A stretch of DNA of 64,000 bases. Source: Colias croceus (Eukaryota > Arthropoda > Insecta > Lepidoptera > Pieridae). The stretch spans positions 4,687,622-4,751,621 of the forward strand of contig NC_059537.1 of NCBI RefSeq assembly GCF_905220415.1, in the 5' to 3' direction. The notes under the pieces were generated by a model. The model saw only the letters and a list, made by a program, of their open reading frames with translations, did no database searches and was not told the origin of the DNA. The number at the start of each line of letters is the position of its first letter. Positions within the stretch are counted from its first letter, which is position 1. Shown here one piece after another: positions 56,544 through 64,000 of this stretch. The position numbers and the translations under genes are program-made.

Positions 56544-56863
56544 ACTGACTGAAACCGCAGGGCAAAGCTAGGGTATGAATTTTCGAAAATCTTTTCTTAC
56601 CGGACGCCTACGTGTCACATGATCTATCTATCTACATGCCCAATTTCATGCAAATACATCCAACGAATAAAAAGTTTCATACAAACTTCTATCCCCTACT
56701 TTACCCCTTTAGGGGACGAATTTTCTAAAATCCTTTCTTAGGGGACGCCTACGTTATGACATCTATCTGCATGCCAAATTTCAGCCCGATACGTCCAGTG
56801 GTTTGGGCTGTGCGTTGATAGATCACTATATCAGTCACCTTTGAGTTTTATATATATAGATTA
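56544..56863 (+). repeat. CTAG-family repeat, subfamily C, tandem unit 2
   Basis: It lacks the CTAG head but repeats the body with drift. From 56767 to 56863 it repeats 56448-56544 without a difference, an offset of 319. Identity confined to the end, beside a diverged body, suggests local gene conversion or duplication. Confidence 0.7.
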
Positions 56864-57529
56864 TGAAATTGCTTTTGCTGAATCCAATTTGACATAATTC
56901 TATTTTAGTAGTGTTATCTATTTGGTTTACTATTATCTAAAAATAATTTATAATTATTTAACGACTGGAACACTTATGTAACGACGTGGTTGGAATTTAA
57001 GACTAGAAGAATTATCTAATAATCTTCTAGAAACTCTCATTATAAAGAAAGAACAAAGGCGTATAATTTTAAAACAAAAATTTAGTGAAGAAGTGTAATT
57101 ACTAGGATTTTTAATTTCAATATTCAATATTTACCTAAAAACGTTTATGAAAATGGAAATGAAACTGGAAACATAATACCAGTATGACAGTTGAACTTTC
57201 ATGATAAACTTGTGACCATTTCCATTTGGTAACTCAATCATCATAATATTATCAATTCCATATTTTTATGGCACGGCAAGACTTTAAGACGATGAGATTA
57301 AGACTAAATAAACTATATTAATTAAATAATTTTAATTAAATTACTACTCTACGTCAAATAAGCTCAACGCATACTCGAAAATCATTATTCAACAATACAG
57401 ATCGATACTGCGAAATAGTAAAATCATGTCCAAGTCACGCTCCCAGTGACAGCACTTCTCCATTACCAAAGCCAAGACATTCGAGATAATTAATTCTAAA
57501 CACCATCTCGAACTTAAAAAAGCTCTCAG

Positions 57530-57760
57530 GGTACGTCCGTCGTTACTTGCATATTTTTTTGTTTGAAACGAAAAATTTTTTCGCGCGCCCTCGCGATTTG
57601 GCCAGAGGGTGATTTATGATAAAAGTTATAAGCGGCATTTTTAATATCAACGAGCCTTTTAAGCCTGCGCCCTTTATAGATGCCGCGGCAGATAACCTAA
57701 TTAACAAACGTTATATATCATTGGTCGCGGCTGAGCGCAAATATGAGCGTGTGTTCTTAC
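57530..57760. promoter_or_regulatory. Candidate enhancer island
   Basis: A G+C-richer block within AT-rich DNA with TTTATGATAAAA, CAGATAACCTAATTAACAAA and CGCGGCTGAGCGCAAATATG. These contain Hox/Caudal-like, GATA and homeodomain words. There is no open frame. It looks like a conserved non-coding element, but conservation cannot be seen from one sequence. Confidence 0.25.
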
Positions 57761-58132
57761 TGGACTGATTTAATTGGATTTACTTGGGTTAGCTCGAAAC
57801 AGTTAAGGATATTTAGGTACACTTAATGCTACATTTCACAAATAAAATTAGATAAAGTGCAAAATGATTTATAGTTCGCTATTAACATTACTGCTGATTG
57901 CTTCCTTTGCTTTCTCATTAACTTACTAATCTGTAAAGTTTGCGGGAATGTTTGAATAGATAGCATTTTCAATTTCCTTTGCAAGCAAAAAGCCTGATAG
58001 AGAAAACTGCTCACAAACAACATGACATTATTTTTGGGGTAAAAAATTTTGTAGGTACTTAGGTACCTATACTAATTTTCTCAGTAGTTTTAGTTTTATG
58101 TATTTTGTTTAATAACTCAGGCCCCGAAACCA

Positions 58133-58161
58133 CAGACACAATAGAAAATCTATTGTGTCTG
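58133..58161. repeat. Short perfect hairpin
   Basis: CAGACACAATAGA, loop AAA, TCTATTGTGTCTG: a 13-bp stem, followed by the palindrome CCGATCGG at 58165-58172. This could be the end of an unrecognised repeat. Confidence 0.8.
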
Positions 58162-59209
58162 GGACCGATCGGACCGCTTGGAGCTCAATGGGTTAATTAA
58201 TGCAAATTAAATAATTTGATATTACCACCCTTTCTGAGCCTGGAAAAATGAAGAAATGTGATGTCATTCAATAATTGTTCAAGAGCTTTTTAGTTTATCC
58301 ATTCCAAATATTATTAGTTTACATAAACATCGCTTTAAATTATTATAGCGATTAAACTTAGTTCCATGTAGATTAATTGATTCCCTCAAACTGACTCTAA
58401 AGCAGAAAAACACCAAATTCCCTACAAAAATGAAACAAAAAACATCCAATAAATAACAGCAGCGTGTTCAAAGCAGCCACGATACAAAACAGAAGGTTCG
58501 TGTACACTGTATCAATGTTTATGTTAGTTTTGCTTCACAACGACTGTGCAAACGAAGTCACGTCAAGTCGTACCAATCCTTACCAATCACTGCGAGGGAT
58601 TTTGAGACTTTCCTGATGTAGATTATACAATGCTGACGATTATAAACTGTAATACAATTTTGTAACAGCTTTTTAAGAAGTTAGTTTTTGAAAATATTTT
58701 AATTACCTCTAGAATAATAAGTCTCTTCTTCTTAACTTAGATTTTCATTTTTTTATTTGCTCTACATTCTAGTACCTAAATCAAGTTTATTAAAAACTTC
58801 TTTTTATTAGATAGAGGCTCACTTGTAGGTACATTATTTCCTCAAAATCTTTATACGCATTCCATTCCACCCGTAGTTCCTACCCAGTTTTAAATTAAGT
58901 ACATATAACTATTTTACCTACAGTTAATACAGTAATTTAAAATTAATAAATGAAAGCGTGTATAATAAATGCCTTTTAATACTCTTATAAGAAATCTTAA
59001 AATCAGGACGCGTAATCGATCAGATAACAAGATTCTTTACCGATAAGAAAAAAAGATTTTACAAAATACAAAAATAATTTACGTTTAATTTTTTATCATT
59101 ATATTACTTCATACTCATAATTAAAAATATGCACAAATCCGAAAAAATACATTTTCTGCTCCACTTTAGAACTATAAATAAATCGAGCATTGTATGCTAT
59201 TCAAGCGAT

Positions 59210-59400
59210 ATATTTCACTGGGCAACACTTGCACGAAGCTTAAATACCGGTCGTCGGAAACGGAAGCGTCGGTACAAACTGATAATGAATTCGCGAGGGA
59301 CGCCGCCCGCCGCCCTAGAGAACAAATTGCCAACTTCGCTTTTGCAGTTTGGCTTCGTAATTAGATCGTGTTGGCCTTTGTTTAGTTTGCATTGATTTCT
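59210..59400 (+). promoter_or_regulatory. Candidate enhancer with a Sox-POU-like pair
   Basis: CCTTTGTT at 59375-59382 and TTTGCAT at 59386-59392 resemble a Sox site next to a half octamer, three bases apart, preceded by GTAATTAG at 59357. The region is G+C-richer than its flanks and carries an 88-codon frame that looks accidental. Motif evidence only. Confidence 0.25.
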
Positions 59401-60142
59401 TGTGTTTTGTAAGATGGTTAAAGAACAATGCGATTAAATACTAAGTAGGTACCAAAGTATAGAAATGTGACAGTTTGATTGGTTACATTAAATTAGAAGT
59501 AAATTTACATCTCATTTTATGCAATATTTTTAGTCTTAAACGTCTATTAGTACAGGTATATTTACATAAAATTTCCCATGTGTATTCTTTTTGTTACCAA
59601 CTCAAATATTATAGGCAAAACAAATCAATAACGCTCAAAATATTCGCACTTAAAAAGTGGTTCTTCATCTAGCGTAAAATTGAAAAATCTTAATGGCTAC
59701 ATACAAATTGATTTTATCGCGAACGCAGCAAAAAACATCAAAGACGCGGCACTTTTAATATCTAATACAAACTTTGAGTAACATTTTTTGATAATTTTTA
59801 TTAATTTTTACGAACGCGATGCAAATTGAAATGCGCTATAACGCTTCGAATGGTAGCTGATGTTGGCAACATTTAAAATTAGTGAAATTGCTATCAATAG
59901 CCTAGCCTGAACCTGTAATCCTTTAGTGCTAATTGCCTAGTGTAAGCAATAACTTTGATACCCATGAAATTAACAAACATGAAATATAGATAAATCACTA
60001 AACGACTATTTTTATTTTGCTTTTGGTAATAATGTTCAGTAGAAGTGGGTAAGTCGTTACAAAATATTAATTAAAGCTATCGAGATTATTGTTGAAATAA
60101 TTGTTATTTCACAAAAACAGAATAGAAACTTGTGATAGGTAG

Positions 60143-61909
60143 AAAAATGTTTAATTATTACAAGATTAATACTCCTAAATCCTCTTCTGACTATAGGCCT
60201 ATTTCCATCTTACCCTTCCTGTCCAAAATCCTAGAGCGTCTTATACACCAACAACTCAGTTCCTTTCTAAATAAAAATTCCCTTCTTAATCCTTTCCAAT
60301 CTGGTTTCCGCCCCGGTCATAGTACGACTACTGCCCTTCTCAAAATCACGGATGACATACGCTGGGGTATGGACAATAGGATGCTAACAGTTCTTGTACT
60401 CTTGGACTTTAGCAACGCCTTCAATACCGTAGATTTCGATTTATTATTGGCCATGCTTAAATCTATTAACCTATCTCCCAACGTCCTTCAATGGTTCCAG
60501 AGCTACTTGACTGGTCGTCAGCAACGCGTTCTTGTTGACAACTCCTTCTCTACGTGGCGCAATGTAACTGCTGGCGTGCCGCAGGGTGGAGTGCTTTCTG
60601 CCATGTTTATTAACTTTTTAACTCCCCATCTGACTTCCTTATATCATCTTTATGCAGATGACCTCCAAATATATGCACAGTCATCCTTAGCTGATCTTAA
60701 TACTGCAATTGATAGCATCAACGATAACCTAAACAAGGTGTCTGACTGGTGTGTGAGCTATGGACTCAGGCTTAACCCTCTTAAATCACAAGCAATTGTT
60801 ATTGGCTGCAGCCAGAGTCTTGTGGCCAGAATTAACTGGACTACCTTACCACCTATAATTATTGATAGCGTAATCGTTCCTTATAGTAAATCCGTTAAGA
60901 ACTTGGGTTTACATATGGATGAAACACTGTCTTGGTCTGTACACCTAAAAAATATAAGTAAAAAAATATTTTTTACAGCATCTAGTTTAAGAAGGCTGCG
61001 CAATTTCTTACCCATTCCCACCAAAATTATGCTTGCCCAGACCCTAATGCTACCAACACTGGATTATGCCGATGTTTGTTTCTCAAACCTTGCACAGGCG
61101 CAACTCGATAAACTCGAACGCTTACAGAACCTTGCTGTGCGCTTCGTTTTTGGGTTAAGGAAGTTTGATCATGTCACAGCCTTCCGAAAACAGTTACATT
61201 GGTTACCCATCCGCCTTCGTCGTAACGCTCATGTTCTTTCTCTCTTTACTCCATCCTATTTGATCCCCGTATCCCGTGCTACTTAAAAGATAATTTTGAA
61301 TTTTTATCTGCCAGGAGTCTGAACCTAAGATCTAATGATAACCTAATGCTAAGTATTCCAGTCCACCATACGAAATTCTACAACGCCTCTTTCGCCGTAA
61401 AAGCTGTTCAACTATGGAACGCCTTGCCCACTAGCATTAGGAAAGCTCAAACGCTTCATTCTTTCAAAAATATGGTCAAGAGTCATTATTTGCATACCTG
61501 CTAAATATTTTGCTTATTAATTTTTATTTTATTTTTGTTTGCTGTTTTACTGTTTGTTTATCAACTTCTTCTTTTTTTTTTTTTGCTGTGTGTTTATATG
61601 TATAATTTTTTGATTATTTTTTTTTTCGGTTTGTTTTTGGTTAGTTCCTTTTTATTTTGTTTTTTAGAATTGTTTTCTTTTTTATAATTATGTTTTTACG
61701 TAATATTTTATGTGATATCCTTTTTTTTGTTCTATTTTATTGTGTACATAATCATCCCTAGTACTTTTAACTATGTCTCTGATCGAATGGGTTGCTTGGA
61801 AGAAATTGCTTGTAGCAATAAAGCCGCCTTTTGACTAATTATGTCCTATTAAGTAAAATTTGTATTTTCTGTCTGTGTGCAATAAAGCTTATAAATAAAA
61901 ATGTTTAAT
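60143..61909 (+). mobile_element. 5'-truncated CR1/L2-like LINE with 13-bp target-site duplication
   Basis: AAAAATGTTTAAT is found at 60143-60155 and 61897-61909, bounding a 1741-bp insertion. The insertion enters the reverse transcriptase ORF part way (KINTPKSSSDYRPIS). It continues through the ORF stop at 61502-61504 and a T-rich 3' UTR with AATAAAGC words at 61819 and 61881. The endonuclease and ORF1 are missing, as expected for incomplete reverse transcription. The group is inferred from LDFSNAF, GVPQGGVLS and YHLYADDLQIY. Confidence 0.88.
60156..61504 (+). pseudogene. Reverse transcriptase of the truncated LINE, frameshifted
   Basis: The frame is open to 61286 and carries the RT blocks YRPISILPFLSK, GFRPGHSTTTALL, LDFSNAFNTVDF, TAGVPQGGVLS and YADDL. 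In the polymerase core the interval between GVLS and the FIN motif is about four residues shorter than usual, consistent with a small in-frame deletion. Around 61235-61250 the homology moves to the next frame (offset +2). It then runs to the stop at 61502-61504 with the typical C-terminal segment VQLWNALPTSIRKA. With a truncated N-terminus and a frameshift it cannot be functional. Confidence 0.85.
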
Positions 61910-64000
61910 ATTATGATTTATATATATTTTTCAGAATATCTAGAAAATGAGTTTACATTCTAATTTTAAAATTAAAAGTATTTTTGAATGTCTGTTTCCT
62001 CGATGCGTCGATTCCTGAAGAGCTAGGTTGGAGTTTACTTTTCATTGGTCTATTTTAAGACCGTGTATCGGACTCATGGAAAGAGTACCTATAAAAATTA
62101 CAGGTTGTTTAAGTACATAACACAGGAGGAAAACTGCACCGACTTTCTATCCAATAAGCTTAAGATACAAAAAGCAATTTATACCATAAATATCATTACA
62201 AACGAGTGAGTCAAAACCAATAACGATACGAAATTAAAATAACCGAATAATTCAAAGATAAAATAACCCTAATTACCCTCAATACAAGATCACGAATACA
62301 GTACAGCCGCGATTAGAAATCGTTCATACACACGTCCGAGTCCTACAGTTTGGATAATTGTATAAATTTCAATTTGGTTCGGAGCGTTGCTAGCGACCAC
62401 AAAATCGCTCACCAAACACTAAGAGCCGCAAATAACAATTATTGTGTTGATTACGGCACCGCGGCGCGTCTAATAATTCACTCTAGGTTCTAAACTCTGT
62501 AATTACCGCGATGGAAATGTCGGCTCACCGTTTGAGATAAAAATCAGACTCGGAACACGCCGGCCGCTTCGTTTCTCTGCCCTTCATAATTGTAGTCTTT
62601 TATACTAACAACTTAAACATTTATTTATGTTAGTATCCGCGTTCTGTTATCGGATATGGTAATGAGAAATGAAAATGTGTAGCGTTTTGTGATATTTACT
62701 GTGTTGCATGGCCTGGTTGTGAATTATTATTGTTATTATATACTCGCCCTCGACTCATGGCGGATATTCTGTAGAAAAATATCCATAGGTTGATAGGTAT
62801 ATATATTTCCCAGTGTTACTGACAAGAGTCCATGAATGAGTCAAACGCAGAACTTTTTACCATTTATTTAGGTAAAATCTCTGATACCTACTGAACAGTA
62901 TAATACGAGAAACTCTTTTTTCTTATCTTATGATTTCCAAACAGACTTCACTTTGACAATTTACGTTTTTCTAACCAGACGAAAAATGACGTAGAGAACT
63001 GATGTAGAGTCGATAGGTAATAGGTATATGGGTACAAAGTTTTTAAATGTAATTGATTATAATTTTCATCAATCTTACTAATGTTTCAATCACAAAATTA
63101 ACTCAGCATCTCTAATAACGATCGCAATGATGTTTTTCCACGATATTATAGACCTCAAAACAACTCTACAAATTTTGGAACACTTTGTAGTTGAGCTTTT
63201 TAGGCAAGCAAGAGCAAAAGCCAAATTTTACTTAACATTCAGAGTAAGATGTTACAATGTTTAGTAACTATTTACTAATAAGAACAGACAGATATACCAT
63301 TTTAAAATTTCTCCGAAATCAGGAATGTTACACGTAAAACAATAGTCATTTTCTGACGTCTACCATCTCGTATCTTTAAAACGTTTAAGACAAAAAGTGT
63401 TGTACAAAAAAACAATTGCGTCCAAAACAAAAAATAACATATTAGAAATACATTAGAGTATAATGTATAAACAAAGTTGGAATTAGGTTACGGATAGTTT
63501 GTTCAACTTTCGAAGAAGGCGGCTCACAAATTACAAGGCGCCCCTAACTACCGCTCTTGGGCCAATTTCACGCGAAGCTGTTGCCCAAACATTCGAATTA
63601 GTCTATAATAACTCCAATTCACTTGTTTCTAGTTCTGTTTGCAGCTGGAACTTTGTGTCTAACTTTTTGTTTATTATTGTTATTTTGGTAACGCCGAGGT
63701 ACCTTGTTTTACTGTCGAATACAATTAGTATTTCCGATAGGTAGTTAATAATATATTTAATTTTACTTATTACATTCAAATAAGTTCAGCATAACTAGAT
63801 TTATAATTAGGTAGAAATTTAAAATATCTATCGTAGTTCGTAACTTTTTCAATTTATGCATAATAAAATTATAATACCTATCGATATTTAAATAACCAAA
63901 TTAGACATTATAATCCATATGATCTAGCGAAATAGTAGTCTATTAAACATAGTATCTAGGTAATTAGGCAATTAATATAATCAAACTAATTGCCATTATT
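61910..64000. other. Intergenic with a possible regulatory block
   Basis: The stretch 62300-62580 is G+C-richer and includes ACAATTATTGT (62435-62445), an inverted pair of Sox-like half sites. A second such stretch at 63500-63680 carries an 81-codon frame without recognisable features. Confidence 0.4.

Overview
This is a window of AT-rich (roughly one third G+C by eye) animal nuclear DNA, most probably from a moth or butterfly. The case for Lepidoptera is the repeat content: tRNA-derived SINEs with their characteristic B-box heads, repeats with a CTAG..GCTTCGCCCG head, Harbinger, hAT and small terminal-inverted-repeat elements, LINE 3' tails, and frequent TAGGTACCTA-like words. The species assignment is inference. 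The only host genes I can support are two intronless forkhead genes of the FoxB class (relatives of Drosophila fd96Ca/fd96Cb). One lies at 18484-19254 on the + strand and the other at 52188-52964 on the - strand, so they converge across about 33 kb. Their forkhead domains differ at only a few residues. Both keep a Groucho-type EH1 motif and a related C-terminal block. Both also appear to have the same Inr plus DPE core promoter at identical spacing. They look like an old tandem pair of neural/segmental transcription factors sitting in a large regulatory landscape with almost no other coding sequence.

Layout. 1-8.7 kb: no gene; palindromes at 687 and 6137, and G+C-richer islands that could be enhancers. 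8.8-17 kb: old interspersed repeats, a LINE 3' end (12.0 kb), a decayed hAT element (14.68-16.03 kb) and two tandem CTAG-family repeats (16.6-16.9 kb). 18.4-19.5 kb: FoxB gene 1. 20.2-27.5 kb: a small poly-A retroposon with target-site duplication, a Harbinger element with a transposase remnant, and a LINE on the minus strand whose ORF1 and ORF2 are both open. 28.5 kb: a SINE with a 13-bp target-site duplication. 31.0-32.8 kb: a nested structure in which a CAGGG-ended miniature DNA transposon carries an array of five tRNA-like Pol III units (one inverted, four direct, 310-bp period). An uninterrupted copy of the host transposon lies at 35.16-35.53 kb and a solitary copy of the tRNA-like element at 49.2-49.4 kb. 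34-37 kb and 42.6 kb: CTAG-family repeats and an RTE-type reverse transcriptase tail. 37.06 and 44.03 kb: pairs of back-to-back hairpins. 52.2-53.1 kb: FoxB gene 2. 56.1-56.9 kb: tandem repeats. 60.1-61.9 kb: a 5'-truncated, frameshifted CR1/L2-like LINE with a 13-bp target-site duplication.

The most unusual structure is the tRNA-like array nested inside the miniature transposon. The most useful for the host biology is the paired FoxB promoter architecture. I found no CRISPR, rRNA, or prokaryotic operon. Most of the short open frames in this window are chance frames in AT-rich DNA or lie within repeats.
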